DNA of 13,198 nt from positions 1 through 13,198 of the forward strand of contig JAEWKY010000276.1 in assembly GCA_023457615.1 (NCBI GenBank). Reading direction: 5' to 3'. Shown in pieces: positions 6,541 to 13,198 of the stretch; the stretch's first letter is position 1; every line of letters starts with the position of its first letter. This stretch comes from Actinomycetes bacterium. Its GTDB lineage: Bacteria > Actinomycetota > Actinomycetes > Actinomycetales > Microbacteriaceae. The notes below the pieces were generated by a model. That model did not search any database, had not been told where the DNA came from, and saw only the letters and a list, made by a program, of their open reading frames with translations. The translations under genes and the position numbers were made by a program.

Positions 6541-6596
6541 CGATTCGTGCCGTATGGCGGCGAACCGCGCCGCGAACCGCCACGCGGCACGAATCG
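6541..6596. terminator. Large inverted repeat, probable terminator of the valine operon
   Basis: CGATTCGTGCCG (6541-6552) is the exact reverse complement of CGGCACGAATCG (6585-6596). The pairing continues, after a G-T pair and one mismatch, with TGGCGG (6555-6560) and CCGCCA (6577-6582), leaving a 16-base GC-rich loop. GCGAACCGC also occurs twice as a direct repeat, at 6560 and 6572. The stem begins 13 bases past the stop of the enoyl-CoA hydratase, the place expected for an intrinsic terminator. No T run follows on either strand, which is common in high-GC actinobacteria. A dispersed palindromic element is the alternative. Confidence 0.6.
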
Positions 6597-6608
6597 CGGG
6601 GGTCGCGG

Positions 6609-7376
6609 TCACCGGTGCCGGAAGTCGGGCTCGCGCTTCTCGAGGAAGGCGTTCATCCCCTCGGTCTGGTCGTCGAGGCCGAACCCGGCCTGGAACGCCT
6701 GCCGCTCGACGAGCAGCCCCTGCGTGAGCGTCGTCTCGAACGCCGCGAGCACGGCCGCCTTCGCCGAGTAGGCCACGGGGAGGGAGCGCCCGGCGATGAC
6801 CGCGGCGACCTCGAGCGCGGTGTCGTCGACGGCGTCGTCGGCCACGACCCGGGACACGAGGCCGCTCGCCTCCGCCTCCCGGGCGTCCATCACGCGGCCC
6901 GTGAGGATGAGGTCCATCGCCTTCGCCTTGCCGACGGCCCGGGTGAGGCGCTGCGTGCCGCCCATGCCCGGGATGACGCCGAGCGTGATCTCGGGCTGCC
7001 CGAACTTCGCGCCCTCGCCCGCGACGATGAGGTCGCACATCATGGCGAGCTCGCAGCCGCCGCCGAGGGCGTACCCGCGCACGGCCGCGATGACGGGGGT
7101 GCGCACGCGGGTGAACGCGTCCCAGCCGTTGAGCAGCCCCTCGACGAGGGCGCGGCGGGCGTCGTAGCCGGACATCTCGCGGATGTCGGCACCGGCCGCG
7201 AAGGCGCGCTCCGAGCCGGCGATCACGATCGCGCCGATGCCCTCGTCGGCGTCGAAGCCCTGCACGACCTCGAGCAGCTCGGTGAGCACCTCGGAGTTCA
7301 GCGCGTTGAGCGCCTTCGGACGGTTCAGCGTGATGAGTCCGACCCGGCCGCGGGTCTCGACGAGCAGCGTCTCCAT
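6609..7376 (-). CDS. Enoyl-CoA hydratase (crotonase, ECHS1-like)
   Basis: A 255-residue cytoplasmic crotonase that adds water across the double bond of 2-enoyl-CoA esters; in this operon the expected substrate is methacrylyl-CoA, giving 3-hydroxyisobutyryl-CoA. It has the oxyanion-hole segment AFAAGADIREM (58-68), the first catalytic glutamate Glu109 in ALGGGCELAMMCD and the second, Glu129, in FGQPEITLGVIPGMGGTQRL (125-144). The 20-residue spacing is the same as between Glu144 and Glu164 of mitochondrial crotonase, and the surrounding residues are almost the eukaryotic consensus. The C-terminus has the usual EGMNAFLEKREPDF ending. The ATG at 7376 shares its A with the stop codon of mmsB (TGATG) and has a GGTGG-type ribosome binding site; the longer open frame upstream runs through mmsB out of frame. 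Both glutamates being present favours a true hydratase over an isomerase. It is the last gene of the operon. Confidence 0.94.
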   Translation of the reverse strand: METLLVETRGRVGLITLNRPKALNALNSEVLTELLEVVQGFDADEGIGAIVIAGSERAFAAGADIREMSGYDARRALVEGLLNGWDAFTRVRTPVIAAVRGYALGGGCELAMMCDLIVAGEGAKFGQPEITLGVIPGMGGTQRLTRAVGKAKAMDLILTGRVMDAREAEASGLVSRVVADDAVDDTALEVAAVIAGRSLPVAYSAKAAVLAAFETTLTQGLLVERQAFQAGFGLDDQTEGMNAFLEKREPDFRHR

Positions 7377-8269
7377 CAGGCCACCTTCGCACCCTGGGCG
7401 CGGATGTCGTCGATGATCGCCGAGAAGTCCTTCCCGCCGCCCTCGCCCTCGGCGAACCGGCGGTAGATCGCCTCGGCCGCCGACCCGAGCTCGGCCGCGA
7501 CGCCCGTGGACGCGATCGCCGTCGCCGCGAGGCCGAGGTCCTTCGCCATGAGCGCGCCCGCGAACCCGGGCGCGTAGTCGCGGTTGGCCGGGCTCGCCGG
7601 CACCGGACCGGGCACGGGGCAGTTCGTCGTGAGCGCCCAGCACTGCCCCGACGACGTCGACGCGACCTCGTAGAGCGCGTCATGCTCGAGTCCGAGCGCC
7701 TCGCCGAGCACGAAGGCCTCGGACACCGCGATCATGCTCACCGCGAGGATCATGTTGTTGCACACCTTCGCGGCCTGCCCGAGCCCGGCGCCACCGCAGT
7801 GCACGACCTTCGCGCCCATCGCGTCGAGCAGCTCGCGGGCCGCGGCGACATCCGCCTGCGCTCCCCCGACCATGAAGGTGAGCGTGCCGGCCGCCGCGCC
7901 GCCGACGCCGCCCGAGACCGGGGCGTCGAGCGCCCGATGCCCGGCCGCCTCGGCGAGCGCGTGCGCGGAGCGGGAGTCCTCGACCGAGATCGTCGAGGAG
8001 TCGACGAACAGCGTGCCGGGACGCGCGTGCGGCAGCAGCCGCGCGTAGACGTCGAGCACGAAGCGTCCCGCCGGCAGCATCGTCACGACGACGTCGGCCT
8101 GCCCGGCGAGCTGCTCCGGGGCGAGGCCGATCGACACCCCGGTCTCGGCGGCGGTCGCCGCGTTGGCGGCGTCGGGATCGTAGCCGAGCACCGTGTGCCC
8201 GGCCTTCACGAGGTTCGCGGCCATGGGTCCGCCCATGTGGCCGAGGCCGAAGAACGCGACGGTGGTCAT
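7376..8269 (-). CDS. mmsB: 3-hydroxyisobutyrate dehydrogenase
   Basis: A 297-residue NAD-dependent enzyme of the beta-hydroxyacid dehydrogenase family that oxidises 3-hydroxyisobutyrate to methylmalonate semialdehyde in valine breakdown. The N-terminal Rossmann motif is GLGHMGGPMAANLVKAGH (8-25). The substrate-binding signature DAPVSGGVGGAAAGTL spans 115-130. The catalytic lysine is Lys168 in GLGQAAKVCNN (162-172). The segment SPANRDYAPGF and the following C-terminal helices match the dedicated 3-hydroxyisobutyrate branch better than tartronate semialdehyde reductases. The ATG at 8269 overlaps the hydrolase stop by four bases (ATGA) and has a GGGAAGG ribosome binding site. The location between the hydrolase and enoyl-CoA hydratase genes, with mmsA three genes upstream, agrees with this role. 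Length is typical. Confidence 0.95.
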   Translation of the reverse strand: MTTVAFFGLGHMGGPMAANLVKAGHTVLGYDPDAANAATAAETGVSIGLAPEQLAGQADVVVTMLPAGRFVLDVYARLLPHARPGTLFVDSSTISVEDSRSAHALAEAAGHRALDAPVSGGVGGAAAGTLTFMVGGAQADVAAARELLDAMGAKVVHCGGAGLGQAAKVCNNMILAVSMIAVSEAFVLGEALGLEHDALYEVASTSSGQCWALTTNCPVPGPVPASPANRDYAPGFAGALMAKDLGLAATAIASTGVAAELGSAAEAIYRRFAEGEGGGKDFSAIIDDIRAQGAKVA

Positions 8270-9288
8270 GACGCCTTCCCTTCGAAGGTGAGGTCGCGCG
8301 CGAGCGGCGCGAGGAACGAGTGGATGTCGGCCGCCGCCGGCGCCCAGTGCGGCGTGCGGTCCTTGTCGACGAGCTGCGCGCGCACGCCCTCGGCGAAGTC
8401 GGGGAACTCGGCGAGCCGCACGGCGGCGCGCAACTCGGTCACGAGGGCGTCTTCGAGGCTCGGTGCGGCTGCGGCGGAACGCAGCGCCGCGATCGTGACG
8501 GCCGACGCCGTCGGCGACTTCGACCGGATGCCGGCCGCGGCCTCGCGGGCCTCGTCGTCGCCGGCGTCGAGGCGGGCGAGCATCGCGTCGAGGTCGTCGC
8601 CCGCGAGCGACCCGTCGATCCACTCCCGGGCGTCGAGCAGCCCCGACGGCGGGACGGGCGTCGCGAAGCCGCCGAGCACCTCGTCGGGCGACGAGTCGCG
8701 CAGGGCGATCGCGAGCGGCTCGAGGTCGCCGCTCTCGACGTGCACGTCGGCGAGTCCGAGCTCGATCGCCTCGGGCCCGCTCAGGAAGCGCCCGGTGAGC
8801 GCCGCGAACGTGCCGAGCTCGCCGGGGGCGCGGGCGAGCAGCCAGGTCGCCCCGACGTCGGGCAGGAAGCCGATGCCCGTCTCGGGCAGCCCGACCTTGC
8901 TGCGCTCGGTCACGACGCGGTGCGACGCGTGGCAGGCGAGGCCGACCCCGCCGCCGAGCACGAGGCCGTCCATCAGCACGACGACGGGCTTCGGGTAACG
9001 GCCGATCGTCGCGTTGAGCCGATACTCTGCGCGCCAGAAGGCGTCGGCCTCCGCGGCCGCCCCGCTGCGGGCGAGCGCGACGACGTCGCCCCCCGCGCAG
9101 AACCCGCGCTCCCCCGCGCCGTCGAGCAGCACGGCCTCGACCGCGTCGTCGTCGCGCCAGGAGGCGAGGGCGGCGGCGATCATCCCGACCATCTCGGCGG
9201 TGAGCGCGTTGATCGCCGCGGGTCGGTGGAGGGTGATCCGCCCGAGCCGTCCCTCGACGCGCACGAGCACCGGGACGTCGGCGGTCAC
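8266..9288 (-). CDS. 3-hydroxyisobutyryl-CoA hydrolase
   Basis: A 340-residue crotonase-fold thioesterase that releases 3-hydroxyisobutyrate from its CoA ester, which prevents loss into toxic methacrylyl-CoA adducts. The oxyanion-hole region is RGFCAGGDVVALA (61-73). The central helix is LVLGGGVGLACHASHRV (109-125). The catalytic pair Glu136 and Asp144 lies in LPETGIGFLPDVGA, with the eight-residue spacing of human HIBCH (Glu169/Asp177). The hydrolase branch, as opposed to plain hydratase, is shown by this pair, by the length (about 340 rather than 260) and by the extended C-terminal domain with EWIDGSL and FAEGVRAQLVDKDRTPHWAP. The GTG start at 9288 overlaps the acyl-CoA dehydrogenase stop (GTGA) and has a GGGGAG ribosome binding site at good spacing. 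Annotation pipelines often call such proteins enoyl-CoA hydratase/isomerase. Confidence 0.93.
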   Translation of the reverse strand: MTADVPVLVRVEGRLGRITLHRPAAINALTAEMVGMIAAALASWRDDDAVEAVLLDGAGERGFCAGGDVVALARSGAAAEADAFWRAEYRLNATIGRYPKPVVVLMDGLVLGGGVGLACHASHRVVTERSKVGLPETGIGFLPDVGATWLLARAPGELGTFAALTGRFLSGPEAIELGLADVHVESGDLEPLAIALRDSSPDEVLGGFATPVPPSGLLDAREWIDGSLAGDDLDAMLARLDAGDDEAREAAAGIRSKSPTASAVTIAALRSAAAAPSLEDALVTELRAAVRLAEFPDFAEGVRAQLVDKDRTPHWAPAAADIHSFLAPLARDLTFEGKAS

Positions 9289-10439
9289 CGGCGCTCCCCG
9301 AGCAGGTGGCGGCCGACGATGAGCCGCATGATCTCGTTCGTGCCCTCGAGGATCTGATGCACGCGCAGGTCGCGCACGACCCGCTCGATCCCGTACTCGT
9401 GCAGGTAGCCGTAGCCGCCGTGCAGCTGGAGGGCGTCGTTGGCGACGTCGAAGGCGACATCGGTGGCGAACCGCTTCGCCATCGCGCAGCGCGCGGCGAC
9501 GTCGTCGTCGTTCCGGTCGAGCGCCTCGGCGGCGGCCCGCACGAGACCGCGCGCCGCCTGCAGGCTCGTCTCCATGTCGGCGATGCGGAACGTCACCGAC
9601 TGCAGGTCGGCGAGCCGGGAGCCGAACGCGACGCGGTCCTTCACGTACTCGACGGTACGCTCCAGGGCCCACTGGGCTCCCCCGAGGGAGCACGAGGCGA
9701 TGTTGAGCCGGCCACCGTTGAGCGCCTTCATCGCGATCGCGAAGCCCGTGCCCTCCTCCCCCATGCGGTGCGCGGCGGGGATGCGCACGCCATCCAGGAC
9801 GACCTGCCGCGTCGGCTGCGCGTTCCAGCCCATCTTCTTCTCGAGCGGCCCGCACGACAGCCCGGGGGCGTCGGCGGGCACGACGAACGACGTGATGCCC
9901 TTCGGCCCCGGGCCGCCCGTGCGGGCCATGACGACGTAGACCGCCGCCGCGCCCGCACCCGAGATGAACTGCTTGACGCCCGTGAGCACGTAGTCGTCGC
10001 CGTCGCGCACCGCCGAGGTGCGCAGGGCCGCGGCGTCGCTGCCGGCCTCGGGCTCGGTGAGGCAGTACGACGCGACCTCCCGCATCGCGGCGAGGCGCGG
10101 CACCCACTCGGCCCGCACGTCCGGCGAGGCGAAGGAGTCGATCATCCACACCGCCATGTTGTGGATGGAGATGTACGCCGCGACGGCCGTGTCGCCGCGC
10201 GCGAGCTCCTCGAACACGAGGGCGGTGCTCACCCGGTCCAGGCCCGAGCCGCCGAGCTCCTCGGAGGTGTAGATCGAGCCGAGCCCGAGCTCGCCGGCCT
10301 GCGCGAGGGCGTCGAGCGGGAAGGTGTGGCTCGCGTCCCACTCGTTGGCGTTCGGGGCGAGCACACCTTCCGCGAACTCGCGCACCGAGTCGGCGATGGC
10401 GAGCTGGTCGTCGGTGAGGCTCGTGGGCGGGAACGACAT
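9285..10439 (-). CDS. Isobutyryl-CoA dehydrogenase-like acyl-CoA dehydrogenase
   Basis: A 384-residue FAD-dependent acyl-CoA dehydrogenase that introduces the alpha-beta double bond into isobutyryl-CoA, giving methacrylyl-CoA, and passes electrons to ETF. Motifs: SYCLTEPEAGSDAAALRTSA (124-143, flavin/substrate loop), FISGAGAAAVYVVMARTGGP (158-177), KKMGWNAQPTRQ (201-212), GGRLNIASCSLG (242-253), DALQLHGGYGYL (335-346) and the catalytic base Glu365 in QILEGTNEIMR. From memory, the YVVM-RTGGPGPKGI and GGRxNIASCSLG stretches closely resemble human ACAD8, so isobutyryl-CoA is preferred over butyryl-CoA. This fits the valine genes on both sides. The ATG start has AGGAG six bases upstream, which spans the nine-base gap after the mmsA stop. 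Length is that of the short-chain dehydrogenase group. Confidence 0.93.
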   Translation of the reverse strand: MSFPPTSLTDDQLAIADSVREFAEGVLAPNANEWDASHTFPLDALAQAGELGLGSIYTSEELGGSGLDRVSTALVFEELARGDTAVAAYISIHNMAVWMIDSFASPDVRAEWVPRLAAMREVASYCLTEPEAGSDAAALRTSAVRDGDDYVLTGVKQFISGAGAAAVYVVMARTGGPGPKGITSFVVPADAPGLSCGPLEKKMGWNAQPTRQVVLDGVRIPAAHRMGEEGTGFAIAMKALNGGRLNIASCSLGGAQWALERTVEYVKDRVAFGSRLADLQSVTFRIADMETSLQAARGLVRAAAEALDRNDDDVAARCAMAKRFATDVAFDVANDALQLHGGYGYLHEYGIERVVRDLRVHQILEGTNEIMRLIVGRHLLGERR

Positions 10440-10445
10440 CGGCGT

Positions 10446-10450
10446 CTCCT
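10446..10450 (-). promoter_or_regulatory. Strong ribosome binding site of the acyl-CoA dehydrogenase
   Basis: AGGAG lies six bases before the ATG at 10439 on the minus strand and overlaps the TAG stop of mmsA. It is the clearest Shine-Dalgarno in the operon and fixes the start codon. Confidence 0.65.
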
Positions 10451-11948
10451 AACTCATCGTCGGGATCACGAAGGAGGCGCCCTCCTTGATGCCCGAGGGC
10501 CACCGCGAGGTGACCGTCTTGGTCTTCGTGTAGAACCGGAACGCGTCGGGTCCGTGCTGGTTGAGGTCGCCGAAGCCCGACTTCTTCCAACCGCCGAACG
10601 TGTGGTACGCGATGGGCACGGGGATCGGCACGTTGACACCGACCATGCCGACGTTCACGCGCTCGCTGAAGTCGCGGGCCGCGTCGCCGTCGCGCGTGAA
10701 GATCGAGACGCCGTTGCCGTACTCGTGCTCCGACGGCAGCCGCACGGCCTCCTCGTAGGTGTCGGCGCGCACGAGGATGAGCACGGGGCCGAAGACCTCC
10801 TCGCGGTAGATCGTCATGTCGGTCGTGACGTGGTCGAAGAGGGTGGGGCCGAGGTAGAACCCGTCCTCGCGGCCCTCGACGACGTGGCCGCGGCCATCGG
10901 CCAGCAGGGTCGCGCCCTCGTCGACGCCGGTCTGGATCAGGGAGGACACGCGAGACACGGCGTCACGCGTCACGAGCGGTCCATAGTCGGCCTCGGGGTC
11001 GAGCGCCGGCCCGATGCGGAGGGCCTTCACCCGCTCGGCGAGCTTCGCCGCGAGGGCATCCGCCGTCTCCTTCCCGACCGGCACGGCGACCGAGATCGCC
11101 ATGCAGCGCTCGCCCGCCGAGCCGTAGCCGGCGCCGATGAGGGCGTCGGCGACCTGGTCGAGGTCGGCGTCGGGCATGACGATCATGTGGTTCTTCGCGC
11201 CGCCGAAGCACTGCGCGCGCTTGCCGTTCGCCGCGGCGGTCGAGTAGATGTACTGCGCGATCGGGGTCGAGCCGACGAAGCCGACCGCCCGCACGCGGTC
11301 GTCGTGCAGCAGCGCATCCACCGCCACCTTGTCGCCGTTCACGACGTTGAGCACCCCGGCCGGCAGCCCCGCCTCGAGGAACAGCTCGGCGAGGCGCAGC
11401 GGCACCGACGGGTCGCGCTCGCTCGGCTTGAGGAGGAACGAGTTGCCCGCGGCGAGCGCCGGCCCGGCCTTCCAGAGCGGGATCATCGCGGGGAAGTTGA
11501 ACGGCGTGATGCCCGCGACCACTCCGAGCGGCTGCCGCATCGAGTAGACGTCGACACCGGTGCCGACGCTCGAGGAGTACTCCCCCTTCAGCAGGTGGGG
11601 GGCGCCGGCCGCGAACTCGACGACCTCGACGCCGCGCTGGATGTCGCCCTTGGCATCCTCGATCGTCTTGCCGTGCTCGCTCGAGAGCGTGCGCGCGAGG
11701 TTCGGGATGTCCTTCGCCACGAGCTCGAGGAACTTGAGCAGCACGCGCGCGCGGCGCTGCGGGTTGGTCGCGGCCCAGCCGACCTGCGCGGCCTCGGCGC
11801 TGTCGATCGCCGCCGTCACCTCGGCGGTCGTCGCGAGCGGCACGCGCGCCTGCACGGCGCCGGTCGACGGGTCGTAGACGTCGCCGAAGCGGCCGGACGT
11901 GCCGGCGACGTGCGCGCCGCCGACGAAATGGGAGAGTTCGCGGGTCAT
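10449..11948 (-). CDS. mmsA: Methylmalonate-semialdehyde dehydrogenase (CoA-acylating)
   Basis: A 499-residue aldehyde dehydrogenase-superfamily enzyme that converts methylmalonate semialdehyde, CoA and NAD to propionyl-CoA, carbon dioxide and NADH, the last step of this valine module; malonate semialdehyde is a known alternative substrate of the family. It has HFVGGAHVAG (7-16), PLGVVAGITPFNFPAMIPLW (140-159) for NAD binding, VGFVGSTPIAQYIY (222-235) and the catalytic Cys282 in GSAGERCMAIS. At the site where hydrolytic aldehyde dehydrogenases carry the catalytic glutamate, this protein has GGAKNHMIVMPDAD with Asn253, as expected for the CoA-dependent MMSDH branch. The C-terminal VNVPIPVPIAYHTFGGWKKS is also characteristic. 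The ATG at 11948 follows only a weak purine tract, and the gap after the cytochrome b stop (11963) is 14 bases. Length is typical. Confidence 0.96.
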   Translation of the reverse strand: MTRELSHFVGGAHVAGTSGRFGDVYDPSTGAVQARVPLATTAEVTAAIDSAEAAQVGWAATNPQRRARVLLKFLELVAKDIPNLARTLSSEHGKTIEDAKGDIQRGVEVVEFAAGAPHLLKGEYSSSVGTGVDVYSMRQPLGVVAGITPFNFPAMIPLWKAGPALAAGNSFLLKPSERDPSVPLRLAELFLEAGLPAGVLNVVNGDKVAVDALLHDDRVRAVGFVGSTPIAQYIYSTAAANGKRAQCFGGAKNHMIVMPDADLDQVADALIGAGYGSAGERCMAISVAVPVGKETADALAAKLAERVKALRIGPALDPEADYGPLVTRDAVSRVSSLIQTGVDEGATLLADGRGHVVEGREDGFYLGPTLFDHVTTDMTIYREEVFGPVLILVRADTYEEAVRLPSEHEYGNGVSIFTRDGDAARDFSERVNVGMVGVNVPIPVPIAYHTFGGWKKSGFGDLNQHGPDAFRFYTKTKTVTSRWPSGIKEGASFVIPTMS

Positions 11949-11962
11949 GGTCTTCTTTCGGG

Positions 11963-12871
11963 CTAACGGGTGACGGTGCCGGTGAGGGAGGCGAGCGGTC
12001 GCAGCAGGATCGGGCGCGCCGCGAGCACCGCGGCCGCCATCGCGACGAGCGTGGCCGCGAAGACGATGACCCCGAGCGGGGAGTCGTCGTCGCGCGCGGC
12101 GAAGATGTGGTTGAGGTTGCGCACGGCTCCGGTCGCGAGCACGAGCACGACGTGCACGATCGTGAAGAGCACGAAGTAGAGCATCACCGGGAAGTGCAGC
12201 TTCCTCGCGGGCTCGATGGGGATGCGCGCGAGCGGCCCCGAGGTCGGCCAGAGGGCGCTCATCCGCAGTCCGCTGAGGAACGCGAGCGGAGCGGCGACGA
12301 AGATCGTCGTGAAGTACGCGAGCAGCTGCAGGGCGTTGTAGGAGTTCCAGCCGTTCTCGGTCGGCCAGTCGAGCGACGCGTACTGCAGCGCCGCCGAGGC
12401 GGCGTGCGGCACGACCTCGAGGCTCGTCGGCACGAGTCGCGTCCAGTGCCCGGTCGCGAAGCTCAGGATGACGAACACGACCCCGCACACGATCCACGCC
12501 GCGTCGATCGTGTAGTGCAGCCAGAGGTCGAGGCTGATCCGCTTCGGCGGACGCCGGGTCTTCAGGAGCCCGGTGTTGCGACGGGTCCAGAACGCCGCGG
12601 GGCGACGGGTCGTGCGCACGGCCCATCCGCTCTTCACGAGGAGCACGAGGAAGAACGCGTTGAGCGCGTGCAGCACGGCGACCCAGCCCGGGATGCCCGC
12701 GGGGCTCGCGAGGGCGGGCGCGGTTCCGGGGTAGGCGGCGACGAAGCCCGCGACCGCGGGCACGCCGCGCAGCGCCTGGGCACCCAGCACGATCGCCACC
12801 GCGACGACGACGAGCACGGGGGCGATCCACAGCAGCTTGCGCCAGCGCGAGCCCGCGGCCGCGGCGGTCAC
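11963..12871 (-). CDS. Cytochrome b/b6-like multi-helix membrane protein
   Basis: A 302-residue integral membrane protein with about six predicted helices, near residues 12-33, 63-81, 119-139, 178-202, 225-247 and 267-286. Histidines within or at the edge of helices (His68, His119, His226, His240) are candidate heme ligands. The layout resembles the di-heme cytochrome b family (formate dehydrogenase gamma or cytochrome b561-like), although I recognise the fold from helix and histidine pattern rather than from a diagnostic motif. The LHALNAFFLVLLVKSGWAVR segment and the KLHFPVMLYFVLFTIVHVVL segment are the most characteristic. The GTG start overlaps the etfA stop by four bases (GTGA), so expression is tied to the electron transfer flavoprotein. 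The context suggests a role in moving electrons from reduced ETF to quinone or another acceptor in the membrane; that is inference. Confidence 0.75.
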   Translation of the reverse strand: MTAAAAGSRWRKLLWIAPVLVVVAVAIVLGAQALRGVPAVAGFVAAYPGTAPALASPAGIPGWVAVLHALNAFFLVLLVKSGWAVRTTRRPAAFWTRRNTGLLKTRRPPKRISLDLWLHYTIDAAWIVCGVVFVILSFATGHWTRLVPTSLEVVPHAASAALQYASLDWPTENGWNSYNALQLLAYFTTIFVAAPLAFLSGLRMSALWPTSGPLARIPIEPARKLHFPVMLYFVLFTIVHVVLVLATGAVRNLNHIFAARDDDSPLGVIVFAATLVAMAAAVLAARPILLRPLASLTGTVTR

Positions 12872-13198
12872 CGCGACGCCCCGAGCTCGTCGAGCAGCTT
12901 CGGCACGAGCGTGAACGCGTCGCCCACGATGCCGTAGTCGGCGATGTCGAAGATGGGGGCGTCCGGATCGGTGTTGATCGCGACGATGGCGCGCGAGGTC
13001 TGCATGCCGGCGCGGTGCTGGATCGCGCCCGAGATGCCGAGGGCGAGGTAGACGTCGGGCTGCACCGAGACCCCGGTCTGCCCGACCTGGAGGCTCTGCG
13101 GCGCGAAGCCCGCATCCACCGCCGCGCGCGAGGCGCCCAGTCCCGCGCCGAGGGCGTCGGCGAGCCGCTCGGCGAGCGCGAAGCCCTGCGCGTCGCCG
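12868..13198 (-). CDS. etfA: Electron transfer flavoprotein alpha subunit, C-terminal part (cut by window edge)
   Basis: The last 109 or so residues of EtfA; the gene continues past the right edge of the window. EtfA and EtfB form the soluble heterodimer that takes electrons from acyl-CoA dehydrogenases onto FAD. The visible part is the FAD-binding domain II: FALAERLADALGAGLGASRA, then the segment ending QVGQTGVSVQPDVYLALGIS, GAIQHRAGMQTSRAIVAINT, DPDAPIFDIADYGIVGDAF and the terminal helix VPKLLDELG. GQTG, GISGAIQH and INTDPDAPIF are the standard FAD-contacting motifs. The frame is open to the edge, so the internal GTG at 13119 is not the true start. etfB is expected further right. Its position at the head of a valine operon with an acyl-CoA dehydrogenase gives a clear electron donor. 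Confidence 0.95.
   Translation of the reverse strand, partial: GDAQGFALAERLADALGAGLGASRAAVDAGFAPQSLQVGQTGVSVQPDVYLALGISGAIQHRAGMQTSRAIVAINTDPDAPIFDIADYGIVGDAFTLVPKLLDELGASR

Noticed and set aside
6547..6771. Short plus-strand open frame of 74 codons starting in the palindrome
   Set aside because: It begins inside the inverted repeat, runs antisense into the enoyl-CoA hydratase and has no ribosome binding site or recognisable sequence.
9306..11966. Plus-strand open frame of 886 codons
   Set aside because: It lies opposite the acyl-CoA dehydrogenase and mmsA, whose catalytic residues are intact. The translation looks like a codon-phase shadow without a recognisable fold.
1..13198. CRISPR array, transposase, integrase, phage or defence genes
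   Set aside because: No regularly spaced repeats, no terminal inverted repeats around an open frame and no such protein motifs were seen. All accepted genes are metabolic, transport or regulatory.

Overview
The window is GC-rich and gene-dense. Every gene I accept lies on the minus strand, so transcription runs from right to left. Very high third-position GC, frequent GTG starts, 1-4 base gene overlaps, a lipobox lipoprotein and two probable leaderless promoters point to an actinomycete. A member of the Microbacteriaceae would fit, but that family assignment is inferred from general character and not from a marker gene.

Right half (about 6541-13198): a compact valine-catabolic operon. In transcription order it holds the C-terminal part of etfA (cut by the right edge), a six-helix cytochrome b-like membrane protein, mmsA (methylmalonate-semialdehyde dehydrogenase), an ACAD8-like isobutyryl-CoA dehydrogenase, a 3-hydroxyisobutyryl-CoA hydrolase, mmsB (3-hydroxyisobutyrate dehydrogenase) and a crotonase-type enoyl-CoA hydratase. 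Together these give every step from isobutyryl-CoA to propionyl-CoA. EtfA takes the electrons from the acyl-CoA dehydrogenase, and the cytochrome b may pass them to the respiratory chain. A large inverted repeat 13 bases past the last stop codon (6541-6596) probably ends the operon.

Left half (1 to about 6520): a carbohydrate or polyol locus. It holds a PfkB fructokinase-like sugar kinase, a DeoR-family repressor, a type-B carboxylesterase, a long-chain mannitol dehydrogenase-family oxidoreductase and a family-5 ABC substrate-binding lipoprotein; the rest of the transporter should lie left of base 1. The simplest reading is import of a sugar or polyol conjugate, ester hydrolysis, oxidation of the polyol to a ketose and phosphorylation of the ketose, all under the local DeoR protein. 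The true substrate is unknown.

The most notable non-coding signal is a repeated GACCGKTT motif with an 11-base period. It occurs upstream of the carboxylesterase (4722-4746) and upstream of deoR (5565-5589), with a weaker version upstream of the kinase (6501-6519). These are probably the operators of the DeoR regulator, and they define a three-transcript regulon. The deoR and kinase genes both have a TANNNT -10 box exactly 6 bases before the start codon, which suggests leaderless mRNAs. No IS elements, CRISPR arrays, rRNA or tRNA genes were seen, and no gene-free stretch reaches 300 bases (the longest is about 154 bases, 6455-6608).
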